Of a stretch of DNA of 64,000 nt, positions 1 to 9,072 are shown in pieces. Every line of letters begins with the position of its first letter. Within the stretch, counting starts at the first letter, position 1. Made by a program: the position numbers and the translations under genes. Source of the DNA: Prevotellaceae bacterium (lineage in GTDB: Bacteria > Bacteroidota > Bacteroidia > Bacteroidales > UBA932); NCBI GenBank assembly GCA_031266015.1, contig JAISBU010000004.1:62001-126000 (forward strand). The letters run 5' to 3'. The notes beneath the pieces are model-generated. The model searched no databases. It worked only from the letters and a program-made list of their open reading frames with translations, and had not been told where the DNA came from.

Positions 1-270
1 CATGTACTTGAGAGCCTCCTCGGTTTTGCCCTGCTTAAACAGCAGGTAGCCATAGTCTGCGTAGATACCGGGAGGAACCACGCCTCGCTTGCCGATAGGG
101 TTATCAATAATGTATTGGTAGGTTTTTGAAAGCGTAGCGGCATCTTTATCCGTCCCGGTTTTTACGTAGTCATACGTTGCCGCCTGATAGTTGCCCCAGT
201 TGTATAGCGTGGTGGGCGCACAGCTACTCAGCAGCAGCACGCAGCCTGCTATAAGCATGTTTTTTTTCAT
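1..270 (-). CDS. DUF4810 lipoprotein (partial, cut by window start)
   Basis: Only the N-terminal 90 codons are in the window. The protein opens with MKKNMLIAGC, a short lipoprotein signal with a lipobox ending in Cys, so it should be a lipid-anchored envelope protein. The following residues (TLYNWGNYQAATYDYVKTG, then a TPR-like stretch with YGYLLFKQGKTEEALKYM) match what I recall of the DUF4810 family. In other Gram-negative bacteria such proteins are encoded beside CsgG/HfaB and DUF799 (GNA1162) lipoproteins; CsgG is present two genes upstream here. Its ATG overlaps the stop of the preceding gene by 4 bp (ATGA), so the two are translationally coupled. Function is not established. Confidence 0.75.
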   Translation of the reverse strand, partial: MKKNMLIAGCVLLLSSCAPTTLYNWGNYQAATYDYVKTGTDKDAATLSKTYQYIIDNPIGKRGVVPPGIYADYGYLLFKQGKTEEALKYM

Positions 271-608
271 GGTAGTGTAATTTTTTTAGTTTCCTGATTG
301 CCAACAATAATATCTTTTTCGTAGAGCGCGTTACCGTCGGACACCACCTTTAAGTGGTGTCTGCCTTCCTTAATGACGTATACGTTGCCTCTGACCTTTA
401 GCTTTTCAATTTTATCGACTTTAGCGGGAAAGGCCGGGTTGTTGTCTACGTATACTTCTACACCTTGCTCGTATTTTGTGTCGCCGCCCTGTATGAACTG
501 CAGGTACGACTGGTTGTCCATGCCTCCGGTATGGGTTACGTTACCTACCTTGCAGCCGGTTAGCGAGCCGAACAGAAACGCTACTATGAGTATAATTTTT
601 GTTCTCAT
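267..608 (-). CDS. small lipoprotein, PEGA-like
   Basis: This is a 113-residue protein. I start it at MRTKIILIVAFLFGSLTGC because this gives a clean lipoprotein signal peptide with a lipobox (LTGC); the longer frame would put 16 unrelated residues before it. The mature part ends in a beta-rich segment with GRHHLKVVSDGNALYEKDI, which resembles the PEGA surface-layer-type repeat in which a short peptide is displayed on a small beta sandwich. It lies between CsgG and the DUF4810 lipoprotein, 4 bp after the first and overlapping the second, so all three form one operon. It is probably the small lipoprotein partner of that envelope complex. The PEGA assignment is by eye. Confidence 0.6.
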   Translation of the reverse strand: MRTKIILIVAFLFGSLTGCKVGNVTHTGGMDNQSYLQFIQGGDTKYEQGVEVYVDNNPAFPAKVDKIEKLKVRGNVYVIKEGRHHLKVVSDGNALYEKDIIVGNQETKKITLP

Positions 609-612
609 GGTT

Positions 613-1536
613 TTAGTTCTCTTCAATATAATAGTTTGACAGCTTATTTTCATCAATTTTCCCTTCGGTGAATTCTACTATCGAAAACTCAGCGTCGGGG
701 GTTCCCCCTGTGAGGGTGATCTTAATTTTTCCTACAGCTTTACCGGGCAGCTCCATCGTCATTCCGGTTTGCGGATTTTTCACTGATTTACCCTTCTCTT
801 TTACCGTAAAGATGTCACCTGCGCTAATCCCTTGACTGTTACCACCTGTAATGTAAGTAGCTCCTTCGTCAACGGTGAGGAAGTAGGCTTTCCATGGCCT
901 ATCCATGCAGTTGTTTATAATGTTCTCGGTAAGCTGCGAAATGGCCGCGGCAATGGCTTTGTCACTTAACGTAGCATCAAAATCAGCTGATCCGCCAAGC
1001 CCCAGCGTGGTCTTGGATTTTGTTTCAGCGTAACCTTTGGCTTCTTCAGAATATATTATTTGCCCGGTTGATACGTCAATAAGGCGCAAGCTAACGGCGG
1101 CCTCTACAGTTTGCGTTTTTGCATTTGAAAAAACTCCGGCATCCCCTGTATTTTTGCGACCATACTGAGTAATAGAGCCAATAATGATATAATCAGCGCC
1201 TATTTTTTTGTAATCGGTTTCCCCGCTTTGATTTTCACCCATTATCTTGTCCAAATCATTGCGTTCTAGCAGCAAAAATTTGCCTGTTGCAGCCAGCTTG
1301 GTCGATAAGATATCTAAGGCCTGCTTAGCCATTGGGTCATTTTCCTTATCGTAAAAAATACCTTTGCCATACTGTGTTTCATTTGAAAAACGAGCAATGG
1401 CGACTTTTCGTTTTAAGACTTTGCCCTTTTCGGAGCCCACCTGAAGCTGCGGCTCTATTTCAGTACGCTTATCTTGCGCGTTAGCTAAGAAGGATATACA
1501 AAATAAAGCAATGATGATGAGAAATTTATTAAACAT
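613..1536 (-). CDS. CsgG/HfaB family envelope protein
   Basis: This 307-residue protein starts at MFNKFLIIIALFCISFLANAQ, a type I signal peptide with no lipobox; the 10 residues upstream in the longer frame are not signal-like, so I chose the internal ATG. The body shows the CsgG pattern: RKVAIARFSNETQYGKG near the N-terminus, LLERNDLDKI in the middle, then IGADYIIIGSITQYGRK and AAVSLRLIDVSTGQIIYSEEAKG. CsgG proteins form outer-membrane pores for curli export, but this subfamily, encoded with DUF4810 lipoproteins, is better seen as an envelope-biogenesis or stress relative. No curli subunit genes are visible. It is the first gene of a three-gene operon that leaves the window on the left. Confidence 0.8.
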   Translation of the reverse strand: MFNKFLIIIALFCISFLANAQDKRTEIEPQLQVGSEKGKVLKRKVAIARFSNETQYGKGIFYDKENDPMAKQALDILSTKLAATGKFLLLERNDLDKIMGENQSGETDYKKIGADYIIIGSITQYGRKNTGDAGVFSNAKTQTVEAAVSLRLIDVSTGQIIYSEEAKGYAETKSKTTLGLGGSADFDATLSDKAIAAAISQLTENIINNCMDRPWKAYFLTVDEGATYITGGNSQGISAGDIFTVKEKGKSVKNPQTGMTMELPGKAVGKIKITLTGGTPDAEFSIVEFTEGKIDENKLSNYYIEEN

Positions 1537-1631
1537 GATGCTATAGGTATTAAAATTATTAGACAAAGATAGATAAAAAATAGAGTTTTTGCTAAAGGGT
1601 GTAAAAAAATCACTTTTGAGCTGTAGCGCCT

Positions 1632-2348
1632 CTAATTTTGAAGCTGTCGTAGATACTGCTGAATGGTATTTTCCAAGCCTAAATAAAGCGCGTCGCTTAT
1701 AAGCGCGTGGCCTATGGATGTTTCCAGCAGCTGCGGAATGTTTTGCGCAAAATACCTTAAATTTTCCAGGCTTAAATCATGTCCGGCGTTAATGCCCAAT
1801 CCCAGCTTTACCGCTTCCTCTGCCGCTAACACAAAGGGCGTAATGGCAACTTCTCGGTTCACTTCATAGTTGACGGCATAAGGCTCGGTGTAGAGTTCAA
1901 TGCGATCGGTACCTGTAGCTTTTGCGTGCTGCACCATTGCAACGTCCGGATCTACGAATATGGAGGAGCGAATACCCGCGTTCTTCAGCGCTGCTACGAT
2001 TTTCTTGAGAAAATCCCGGTGCTTTCGCGTGTTCCAACCAGCGTTGGATGTAATGGCATCGGGCGCATCGGGCACCAGCGTAACCTGGTGTGGGCGCACC
2101 TCCAAAACCAGCTTCATAAAATCTTCAGAAGGGTAGCCCTCTACATTCAACTCTGTTTTTACCGCCGGCTTCAAATCTCGCACATCCTGATAGCGAATGT
2201 GGCGCTCATCCGGCCTGGGATGTACGGTAATACCTTGTGCACCAAATCTTTCGCAGCTTATTGCAGCGTCAACTACGTTTGGCGTGCTACCTCCTCGCGC
2301 GTTGCGTATGGTGGCTATTTTGTTTATGTTTACGCTGAGCTTTGTCAT
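1632..2348 (-). CDS. pdxJ: pyridoxine 5'-phosphate synthase
   Basis: PdxJ condenses 1-deoxy-D-xylulose 5-phosphate with 3-amino-2-oxopropyl phosphate to give pyridoxine 5'-phosphate, the last committed step of DXP-dependent vitamin B6 synthesis in the cytoplasm. The 238 residues have family length. Family motifs are visible throughout: [17 protein letters not shown] at the start, [36 protein letters not shown], and [13 protein letters not shown] near the C-terminus. I start at [10 protein letters not shown], which matches the usual N-terminus; the longer frame adds 20 residues that do not. It is divergent from nadK, sharing an 82-bp promoter region. Confidence 0.95.
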   Translation of the reverse strand: MTKLSVNINKIATIRNARGGSTPNVVDAAISCERFGAQGITVHPRPDERHIRYQDVRDLKPAVKTELNVEGYPSEDFMKLVLEVRPHQVTLVPDAPDAITSNAGWNTRKHRDFLKKIVAALKNAGIRSSIFVDPDVAMVQHAKATGTDRIELYTEPYAVNYEVNREVAITPFVLAAEEAVKLGLGINAGHDLSLENLRYFAQNIPQLLETSIGHALISDALYLGLENTIQQYLRQLQN

Positions 2349-2430
2349 TTTGCAGAAGTGAATATTTTTTGCGAAATTAGCATTTTTTTGAGAAACCATG
2401 CAATTCAATCGTTCAACCTAATTGAAAATA

Positions 2431-3297
2431 ATGAAAATAGCCATTTACAGCCGTTACGGCAACCCGAAGCAGGAGGGAGGGGTTATTCAAATCATAGATA
2501 AAATTCGAGAATATGCGGAAATCCTTGTGTACGAGCCGTTTTACCGTAATCTTTCGCCTCGCTTCAGCTTGCATTTGGAGGCGGGAGAGCTATTCAACAG
2601 CGCTGCCAGCCTTACCTCCGATGTGGTGTGCATGTTCAGCGTTGGGGGCGATGGCACCTTGCTGGAGGCCGCCTCGCTGGTTATGAACAATGAAATGCCT
2701 TTGGTGGGCATTAGTACCGGCCGCCTGGGTTTTTTGGCCGCCATTATGATGGCTGATGTTGACAAGGCGCTGGAGCTGATCCTGTCTAAAAATTTTGAAG
2801 TAGAGTATCGTGATTTGCTGCAGGTAGACGGTTGTCCGGGTGGGCCGCACTTCGCGCTCAACGATGTGTGCATACAAAAACGTGGCGCTGCCATTGCCGA
2901 AATTAAGGCTTACATCAACGATGAGTTCCTTTCTACCTACTGGGCGGATGGTCTAATTATCTCTACGCCAACAGGTTCTACAGCGTACTCGCTAAGCGCC
3001 GGAGGCCCTATTATTGCGCCTAACGCCAGATGTTTGGTGCTATCGCCCATTGCTCCGCATAACCTGAACATGCGGCCCATAGTAGTACCGGATGTTGCGA
3101 AGCTGGAGCTGGAAATGCATACCCGTACAGGTAGCGTAATCGTTGGGGTCGATAGCAAGTCGTTTGAGCTGCCTGTGAGCGCTAAGCTTAAGGTTCAGAA
3201 GGCCAGGCAGAAGGTGGGCTTTGTAAAGCTTCCTCACATGAGCTTTTACCAAACTCTACGTGAGAAGCTATTGTGGGGCTTAGACTCTAGAGGTTAG
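2431..3297 (+). CDS. nadK: NAD kinase
   Basis: NadK phosphorylates NAD+ to NADP+ using ATP or polyphosphate in the cytoplasm. The 288-residue protein carries the defining GGDGT motif (MFSVGGDGTLLEAAS, about residue 70), the STGRLGFLA loop and the STPTGSTAYSLSAGGPI segment that holds the second conserved glycine-rich patch. It begins MKIAIYSRYGNP; a TTG three codons upstream also reads in frame but the ATG at 2431 is preferred. It is divergently transcribed from pdxJ. Downstream is a gene-free gap before porG. Confidence 0.95.
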   Translation: MKIAIYSRYGNPKQEGGVIQIIDKIREYAEILVYEPFYRNLSPRFSLHLEAGELFNSAASLTSDVVCMFSVGGDGTLLEAASLVMNNEMPLVGISTGRLGFLAAIMMADVDKALELILSKNFEVEYRDLLQVDGCPGGPHFALNDVCIQKRGAAIAEIKAYINDEFLSTYWADGLIISTPTGSTAYSLSAGGPIIAPNARCLVLSPIAPHNLNMRPIVVPDVAKLELEMHTRTGSVIVGVDSKSFELPVSAKLKVQKARQKVGFVKLPHMSFYQTLREKLLWGLDSRG

Positions 3298-3768
3298 CTG
3301 GTTGTGGGCTGTTAAACCGGTATAGATTTTTTGTGTTCTTCGTTTCACTACCAATGAACGGGAATACATAAATAGCTAAAAATCAAGTATTTAATATGAT
3401 GAAAAAAGTGAATATCGGATATTGTACCATAAGCCCTCCGGCGTTATAGCAAATTTTAGTTGCACAAAAATCGCAGCCATAAATGTAACGATGGAGAGAA
3501 GTATGCTCAGCATCTCAAGCTATTTTTTGCCCTAATCCACCACACGTTATCTGTTTGATTTACAGGTTATTACTTATGATAAGTGTTGTGCCTCTCAACG
3601 CTTCAACATTTTAGCGGCTCAACATGTCAGCGTTTCAACCAACTCCGAAAGCTTGTTAATTCGGCGTACTTCCTCGTTATTATGTGTTAACACAATCTTC
3701 TCATTTTCGCCTGCTTTACGTATTTTTGCTAACTTTGTTTTTATGTACAAACTTGAGCTGCTGCTTAA
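3298..3768. other. gene-free interval with a 16-bp tandem repeat
   Basis: No convincing gene was found. Positions 3597-3644 hold three imperfect 16-bp repeats with the shared core gc-ttcaac/gctcaac (units 3597-3612, 3613-3628, 3629-3644). The right end carries a likely promoter for porG, with a TAACTTTG box at 3730-3737. Confidence 0.5.
3730..3737 (+). promoter_or_regulatory. TAnnTTTG -7 box ahead of porG-uppS-bamA-ompH
   Basis: TAACTTTG matches the Bacteroidota -7 consensus TAnnTTTG, about 30 bp before the porG start. The expected TTTG -33 element is not clear, only an AT-rich ttttcg about 20 bp upstream, so this is a moderate call. Confidence 0.4.
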
Positions 3769-4431
3769 ATGAAACACATCGCCTCCGGTTTACTTACAGG
3801 TTTGCTCCTTTACTTCTCGCCGGCGCTTCATGCCCAAGAGAAGCTATCGTTGGGCGGAATTGTGGGAATGACCAGCTACTATGGTGATTTTAACAGCCGA
3901 TATCCCATCTGCAGCCCCTCGTACATGGTAGGCGGGGTATTAAGGTATGCGTATTCCGACTACTATTCGCTTAGAGTGAATATGACTGGTGGCACGCTGC
4001 GCGGCAATACCAGCAGCATTAACGGCCAGCTTATGTCTCAAAATCTGGGACAGCAACCTGCTAATTTCAGCACCTTTTTCTTTAGCGCAGATGCCCGTAT
4101 AGAGGTTGGCTTTATGCCGTATGACGCGTACAGCGTAAATAGTCGCTTCAAGTTTTCGCCATACTACACCGTGGGGTTGGGAATGCTTTACGCCAGCGGT
4201 TCTCCAACATTGCAAGTTCCAATGGGATTCGGCGTGAAGTACAGGTTGGCGTATAGATTTACAGTTGGCGCCGAATGGATGTTTTGTAAGACTTTTACGG
4301 ATGATATAGACGGATGGGAAAATGTTTCTAACGCATCGGGTTCCATCAATAACAAGGATTGGCTTACCTACATAGGTATTCACATTACGTATCAAATTGC
4401 CGACAGGATTCTTTGCCCGTCGTACAAGTAG
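3769..4431 (+). CDS. porG: PorG-like outer-membrane beta-barrel of T9SS (DUF6089)
   Basis: This 220-residue protein has a signal peptide (MKHIASGLLTGLLLYFSPALHAQ) and an all-beta body rich in alternating aromatic residues (LSLGGIVGMTSYYGDFNSRY, YSDYYSLRVNMTGG, FSPYYTVGLGMLY, YRLAYRFTVGAEW), typical of a small outer-membrane barrel. It has the size and look of DUF6089. In Porphyromonas gingivalis the T9SS protein PorG (PG0189) belongs to this family and precedes uppS, omp85/bamA and two ompH genes; the same order occurs here. I infer that it is PorG and anchors the PorK-PorN ring to the outer membrane. The T9SS sorting domains of proteins elsewhere in the window fit this. Confidence 0.8.
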   Translation: MKHIASGLLTGLLLYFSPALHAQEKLSLGGIVGMTSYYGDFNSRYPICSPSYMVGGVLRYAYSDYYSLRVNMTGGTLRGNTSSINGQLMSQNLGQQPANFSTFFFSADARIEVGFMPYDAYSVNSRFKFSPYYTVGLGMLYASGSPTLQVPMGFGVKYRLAYRFTVGAEWMFCKTFTDDIDGWENVSNASGSINNKDWLTYIGIHITYQIADRILCPSYK

Positions 4432-4438
4432 CATTACT

Positions 4439-5155
4439 ATGCGGCAGGATAGAAATAGCGACATTCCGGTTCACGTAGCCATTGTAATGGATGGCAACGG
4501 TCGTTGGGCAAAATCCAAAGGCCTGCAGCGTGTCATGGGGCATCGTAATGCTGTTGAAGCTGTACGTGCGGCTACTGAAGCCGCGGCAGAGAACGGTGTG
4601 AAATACCTCACGCTATACGCTTTTTCTACCGAAAACTGGCAGCGCCCGAAAGAGGAGGTGGAGGCGCTTATGAGCCTGCTGGTAGATGCCGTTGAGAAGG
4701 AAGAGCCAAAGCTGCAGAAGAACAACGTGCGCTTGATTTCTATTGGCAATACGGAAGCCCTGCCAAAGGCGGTAGCCGAGAAATTTAATACGGTGGTGAA
4801 AGCCACATCAAAAAATACAGGACTCACTTTGGTAGTAGCGCTAAGCTACAGCGGTCGTTGGGAAATTACCGATGCTGCGAAGCGTATGTGCGAGGATGTT
4901 GCGAGCGGTAAGCTACGCGCATCCAACGTTACGGAGGAAAAGTTTGCCGGCTACTTACAGTCATCGGCTATACCGGATCCTGATTTATTTATTCGCACAG
5001 GCGGCGATTTACGTATAAGTAATTTTTTGTTGTGGCAAGCTGCATACGCTGAATTTTATTTCCCCAAAGTACTATGGCCTGACTTTAGGAAAGAACACTT
5101 CTTGGAGGCAATGGCAGAATTTAAAAAACGTGAGCGTCGGTTTGGTAAAGTGTAA
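4439..5155 (+). CDS. uppS: isoprenyl (undecaprenyl diphosphate) transferase
   Basis: UppS extends farnesyl diphosphate with cis-isoprene units to give undecaprenyl diphosphate, the lipid carrier for peptidoglycan and surface glycans. The 238-residue protein has the signature HVAIVMDGNGRWAK near the N-terminus, with the catalytic Asp in MDGNGR, then GHRNAVEAVRA, LTLYAFSTENWQRP, and DLFIRTGGDLRISNFLLWQ with AYAEFYF near the C-terminus. I start at MRQDRNSD, 7 bp after porG; the longer TTG frame overlaps porG. It is the second gene of the porG-uppS-bamA-ompH-ompH run. Confidence 0.95.
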   Translation: MRQDRNSDIPVHVAIVMDGNGRWAKSKGLQRVMGHRNAVEAVRAATEAAAENGVKYLTLYAFSTENWQRPKEEVEALMSLLVDAVEKEEPKLQKNNVRLISIGNTEALPKAVAEKFNTVVKATSKNTGLTLVVALSYSGRWEITDAAKRMCEDVASGKLRASNVTEEKFAGYLQSSAIPDPDLFIRTGGDLRISNFLLWQAAYAEFYFPKVLWPDFRKEHFLEAMAEFKKRERRFGKV

Positions 5156-5163
5156 AATCTAGA

Positions 5164-7761
5164 ATGAGCAAATTGAAATATATACTTGTTGTACTATCTG
5201 TATTCGCTGGCCTCGCTGCAATAGCGCAGTCAACCGTGAATGATGATTTGGACGAAGTAGACGGAGCGGCTGTTTCTGTGAGCAAAGATGTTGCAGATAT
5301 GCAGCAGGCACAGGACACCACCAGCCAGGAGGAGGTAGACACTGAAAATCAGGCTGTTATAGTAGACTATGCAGCGCCAAAAAAGTATGTAATTGCCGAC
5401 ATTAGCGTATCCGGAGTAAAGTATTCCAACACAGACCAAATCATTGGTCTATCCGGCCTATCGGTGGGTGATACCATTGCAATTCCAGGTGAGAGCATTT
5501 CACAGGCCATGAAAAAGTTGTGGACATTCGGTATGTTTTCGGACGTTAAGGTAAACTCGAAAAAAGTAGCTGGCGATAAGATTTACCTCGATATTTACCT
5601 GCAGGAAAGAGCGCGTATTCTTAGCTACAGCATTGAAGGTATAAAGAAAGGAGACAGGGAAGATTTACAAAACGTGCTTACGATTAAGCGTGGCTCTGAG
5701 TATTCAGCTTATTTGCGCACCGGCGCCGTTAATACCATAAAGAAATTTTACTACGAGAAAGGATTCCGTAACGTGACGGTAGATGTTGTGGTAAACAAAG
5801 ACTCAACGCTGGCAAATGGCGTGCGCCTGCTTTTTGTGGTTGACAAAAAAGGTAAGGTGCGTGTGAAAGAAATTGAGTTTGAGGGAAACAAAGCAGTAAA
5901 ACCATCGCAACTGCGTGGCGCCATGAAGGAGATACACCGTCGGCGCTGGTATACCTTCTTTTGGTCGTCAAAGTACATTGATGATAAGCTGGCCGAGGAT
6001 AAGGCAAAAATTTTAGAGTACTACAACGAGCGTGGTTACCGTGATGCCCGTATACTGAGCGACTCCGTGTGGGTAATTAATGGTAAGCATGTCGGTATCA
6101 AGTTTAAAATGTACGAAGGGCACAAGTACTACTACCGAAATCTAACGTGGGTAGGCAACTCACGCTACCCCTCGGATATGTTGACGGATATTATGCGTAT
6201 TCGCAAAGGCGACATTTACGATAAGGTAACCATGGAGAAGCGCCTGCTAACAGAGGATAACTCTGTTACCACCATGTACATGGACGACGGCTACCTGTTC
6301 TTCAACGTACAGCCCGTGGAGGTTAGGGTAGAGGGCGATTCTGTAGATATAGAGATGCGCATTTACGAAGGTAAGCAAGCTACCGTAAGCAACATTTACA
6401 TACAAGGTAACTCCAAGACCAACGAACACGTTATCCGTCGTGAGCTGTTCATTCGTCCGGGCGATTTGTTTAGCAAAACTCAGATAGTTCGCTCTATTCG
6501 TGACCTTGCTCAAATGGGACACTTTGACCCGGAGAAGTTGGACGCGAAGCCGACTCCAAACCCGGCAGATGAAACGGTAGATCTTACCTTTGTGGTGGAG
6601 GAAAAACCCAACGACCAGCTGGAGCTTTCCGGAGGTTGGGGAGCCGGTATGTTCGTGGGTACTGTTGGCGTTAAGCTGGCCAACTTTTCTACCCGCCGTA
6701 TGTTTGACAAGGATGGCTGGAGGCCACTGCCTACGGGCGATAACCAAACCCTTACACTGCGCGGACAAACCAACGGTTCCTACTATAAGGCCATAAGTAC
6801 CTCTTTTACAGAGCCTTGGCTGGGTGGTCGCAAGCCTATTTCATTGACTACATCGGCATACTATACCAACCAAAACAACAGTATGTCATTCTACCAATCG
6901 GGTACCAGCACTATGGAAGTAGTTGGCTTATCAGTGGGTATTGGGCAGCGCCTTAAGTGGCCGGATAACTACTTTACGCTGTACAACTCTGTAGATTTGC
7001 AACGCTACATTCTGGACAATTGGACGAGTCAATTCATATTCAGCGATGGTGCCTCGAACAACTTCAGCTTCAAAATTGTACTTGGCCGAAATTCTACCGA
7101 CCAGCCTATTTATCCGCGTCGAGGTTCGGAATTTTCGTTAGGTCTACAAATTACGCCGCCATACTCGCTGTTCAGTAGTAAAGACTACTCGGATCCGGAT
7201 ATGAAGGATAGCGAGCGCTACAAGTGGATTGAGTACCACAAGTGGACGTTCCGTACAGCTTGGTTTACCTCAATTGTGGGTAACTTGGTATTCGCGCTTA
7301 AGGCGCAATTCGGCTACTTAGGCTATTTCAATTCGGCCTTAGGCTATTCACCATTCGAAGGTTTTACGCTGGGTGGTGACGGTATGTCCGGTTATAACTT
7401 GTATGGAGTGGAAACCATTGGGCTGCGTGGCTACCAGAACGGTGCCCTTACGGCGTACAGCAACGGTGCGCAAATTGCCAACGTGTACGATAAGTATACG
7501 GTAGAGCTGCGTTACCCGTTTGTGCTTTCGCCGCAATCAACCATATACGGCTTGGCTTTTTTTGAGGCCGGTAACTCTTGGTCAGATTTGAGCTCATTCT
7601 CTCCATTCTCTGTAAAACGCTCTGCAGGCGTGGGTATTCGGTTGATGCTTCCGATGATTGGTCTGCTGGGTGTTGACTTTGGTTACGGCTTTGATAAGGT
7701 GCAGGGCGCTTCAAAGGCCAACGGTTGGGAGCCGCACTTTATTATTGGTATGCCATTCTAA
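5164..7761 (+). CDS. bamA: outer-membrane assembly factor BamA
   Basis: BamA is the core of the barrel-assembly machine that folds outer-membrane proteins. The 865-residue protein has a signal peptide (ending AAIAQ), an acidic, low-complexity linker to about residue 75, then five POTRA-type repeats to roughly residue 450 (for example VRVKEIEFEGNKAVKPSQL and ATVSNIYIQGNSKTNEHVI), and a 16-strand Omp85 barrel ending in a C-terminal Phe (FIIGMPF). The family's VRGY-like lid-lock motif appears as GLRGYQNG late in the barrel. The acidic N-terminal linker is seen in Bacteroidota BamA. It starts 8 bp after uppS and is followed by two periplasmic chaperones, a fitting functional unit. Confidence 0.95.
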   Translation: MSKLKYILVVLSVFAGLAAIAQSTVNDDLDEVDGAAVSVSKDVADMQQAQDTTSQEEVDTENQAVIVDYAAPKKYVIADISVSGVKYSNTDQIIGLSGLSVGDTIAIPGESISQAMKKLWTFGMFSDVKVNSKKVAGDKIYLDIYLQERARILSYSIEGIKKGDREDLQNVLTIKRGSEYSAYLRTGAVNTIKKFYYEKGFRNVTVDVVVNKDSTLANGVRLLFVVDKKGKVRVKEIEFEGNKAVKPSQLRGAMKEIHRRRWYTFFWSSKYIDDKLAEDKAKILEYYNERGYRDARILSDSVWVINGKHVGIKFKMYEGHKYYYRNLTWVGNSRYPSDMLTDIMRIRKGDIYDKVTMEKRLLTEDNSVTTMYMDDGYLFFNVQPVEVRVEGDSVDIEMRIYEGKQATVSNIYIQGNSKTNEHVIRRELFIRPGDLFSKTQIVRSIRDLAQMGHFDPEKLDAKPTPNPADETVDLTFVVEEKPNDQLELSGGWGAGMFVGTVGVKLANFSTRRMFDKDGWRPLPTGDNQTLTLRGQTNGSYYKAISTSFTEPWLGGRKPISLTTSAYYTNQNNSMSFYQSGTSTMEVVGLSVGIGQRLKWPDNYFTLYNSVDLQRYILDNWTSQFIFSDGASNNFSFKIVLGRNSTDQPIYPRRGSEFSLGLQITPPYSLFSSKDYSDPDMKDSERYKWIEYHKWTFRTAWFTSIVGNLVFALKAQFGYLGYFNSALGYSPFEGFTLGGDGMSGYNLYGVETIGLRGYQNGALTAYSNGAQIANVYDKYTVELRYPFVLSPQSTIYGLAFFEAGNSWSDLSSFSPFSVKRSAGVGIRLMLPMIGLLGVDFGYGFDKVQGASKANGWEPHFIIGMPF

Positions 7762-7828
7762 AAAGAGTTGAAGAGCTGAACGGCTGATGTTGTTTTATCG
7801 CAGTTAACCATTAAACAGTTGATTATCA

Positions 7829-8338
7829 ATGAAAAAAATACTACTCATAGCAATAGCGCTGGTGCTGGGAGCAAGCGCTGTACAAGCTCAAAAATACGCT
7901 ATTGTAGACTCAGAGTACATTCTGAGAAAAATGCCTAAGTACAAGTCTGCACAAGAGCAGGTAGATAAGGCCTCGGCACAATATCAAAAAGAGGTGGACG
8001 ACACCTATAAAGATGTTGATGATATGTATCGCACCTACCAGGCGGAAAAGGTATTGTTGACTGACGATATGAAGCGCAAGCGTGAAGAAACGATTATTGA
8101 TAAGGAAAAGGCTGCTAAAGAATTGCAACGCAAGTACTTTGGCCCGGATGGCGCGCTGTTTAAAAAGCGTGAGGAGCTGCTGAAGCCCGTACAGGATCAG
8201 CTTTACAACGCCATTAAGGACGTAGCAGCGGAGGGCGGCTACGCGGTCATATTCGACTCGGCCAACAACCCTTCGCTCATATACATCAGCCCTCGCTACG
8301 ATAAGAGCGATGATGTACTTAAACGATTAGGACTATAA
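7829..8338 (+). CDS. OmpH/Skp family periplasmic chaperone (first copy)
   Basis: This 169-residue protein has a signal peptide (MKKILLIAIALVLGASAVQAQ) followed by the OmpH pattern: KYAIVDSEYILRKMPKYKSA, a long charged coiled coil (about residues 45-125), and a C-terminal beta part with GGYAVIFDSANNPSLIYISP. Skp/OmpH trimers hold unfolded outer-membrane proteins in the periplasm and hand them to BamA, encoded 67 bp upstream. The next gene is a second member of the family; paired ompH genes behind bamA are usual in this phylum. Confidence 0.9.
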   Translation: MKKILLIAIALVLGASAVQAQKYAIVDSEYILRKMPKYKSAQEQVDKASAQYQKEVDDTYKDVDDMYRTYQAEKVLLTDDMKRKREETIIDKEKAAKELQRKYFGPDGALFKKREELLKPVQDQLYNAIKDVAAEGGYAVIFDSANNPSLIYISPRYDKSDDVLKRLGL

Positions 8339-8383
8339 AAATTATTATTGTACTTTTGTTTTTTCAGAACTCAAAATTTATTT

Positions 8384-8923
8384 ATGAAGAAAGTATTACT
8401 AGTTGCCGCCGCAGTGGTTACTACCCTTAGCGCCAGCGCCCAAGGTTTTAAATTCGGACATGTCAATGGAGCCGAGGTGGTTGCACTTATGCCTGAGCGT
8501 GACTCGGCCGAGGCTAAATTTTTAGCCTATGTAAAGGACTTGGAAGAGCAAGTTGAGCTTATGCAGGTAGAGTACAACAACAAGCTGCAAACCTACCAGC
8601 AAAAAGCAAAAGGCTGGTCAGATGCCATTCGTGAGGCTAAAGAAAAAGAGCTTCAAGACCTTGCTCAACGCGTACAAGAGTTTCAGGCCACCGCTCAGCA
8701 AGATTTGCAAAAGCGTCAGTCAGAGCTGCTTAGACCTGTAATTGAGAAGGCCGCTAATGCTGTAAAAAAGGTGGGTAAAGATAATGGTTTTACCTACATT
8801 TTCGACGTGAGCAACGCCGCTGTGGCATACTGGGATGCCGCTGCCAGCGTAGACATCATGGACTTGGTAAAAAAAGAGCTGAATATTACTAAAGCGGCTC
8901 CCGCTCCGGCTAAGGCGAAATAA
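8384..8923 (+). CDS. OmpH/Skp family periplasmic chaperone (second copy)
   Basis: This is a 179-residue paralogue of the preceding gene. I start at MKKVLLVAAAVVTTLSASAQ, a clean signal peptide, rather than at an upstream TTG in frame. The mature protein has FKFGHVNGAEVVALMPERDSA, a central coiled coil rich in Glu, Gln and Lys, and a C-terminal NGFTYIFDVSNAAVAYWD strand pair. It ends in an Ala/Pro/Lys-rich tail (AAPAPAKAK). It is likely a subunit of Skp-like holdases serving BamA. It lies 45 bp after the first copy and a hairpin follows its stop. Confidence 0.9.
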   Translation: MKKVLLVAAAVVTTLSASAQGFKFGHVNGAEVVALMPERDSAEAKFLAYVKDLEEQVELMQVEYNNKLQTYQQKAKGWSDAIREAKEKELQDLAQRVQEFQATAQQDLQKRQSELLRPVIEKAANAVKKVGKDNGFTYIFDVSNAAVAYWDAAASVDIMDLVKKELNITKAAPAPAKAK

Positions 8924-8944
8924 TTACTCATGTTAGCGAACAAA

Positions 8945-8974
8945 CAGAGGTCGCCGTTTGCTCGGCGGCCTCTG
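8945..8974 (+). terminator. hairpin at end of porG-bamA-ompH operon
   Basis: The arms cagaggtcgccg and cggcggcctctg pair over 12 bp with one G-T wobble and a 6-nt loop. No long T-run follows, so termination is likely but not certain. Confidence 0.45.
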
Positions 8975-9072
8975 CTGATTTAGAAGGGAGGGGAATTATT
9001 CTTGTTAATTAAATTCACCTCACTACACTTTGTATTTTTTCTACTTTTGCTCTCGATAAACCAATTTATTCA

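Noticed and set aside
1926-2501. A 191-codon plus-strand frame
   Set aside because: It lies on the opposite strand of pdxJ and runs into nadK. No protein family pattern.
3684-3887. Short plus-strand frame overlapping the porG start
   Set aside because: It is out of frame with porG, which has a clear signal peptide and a conserved operon position.
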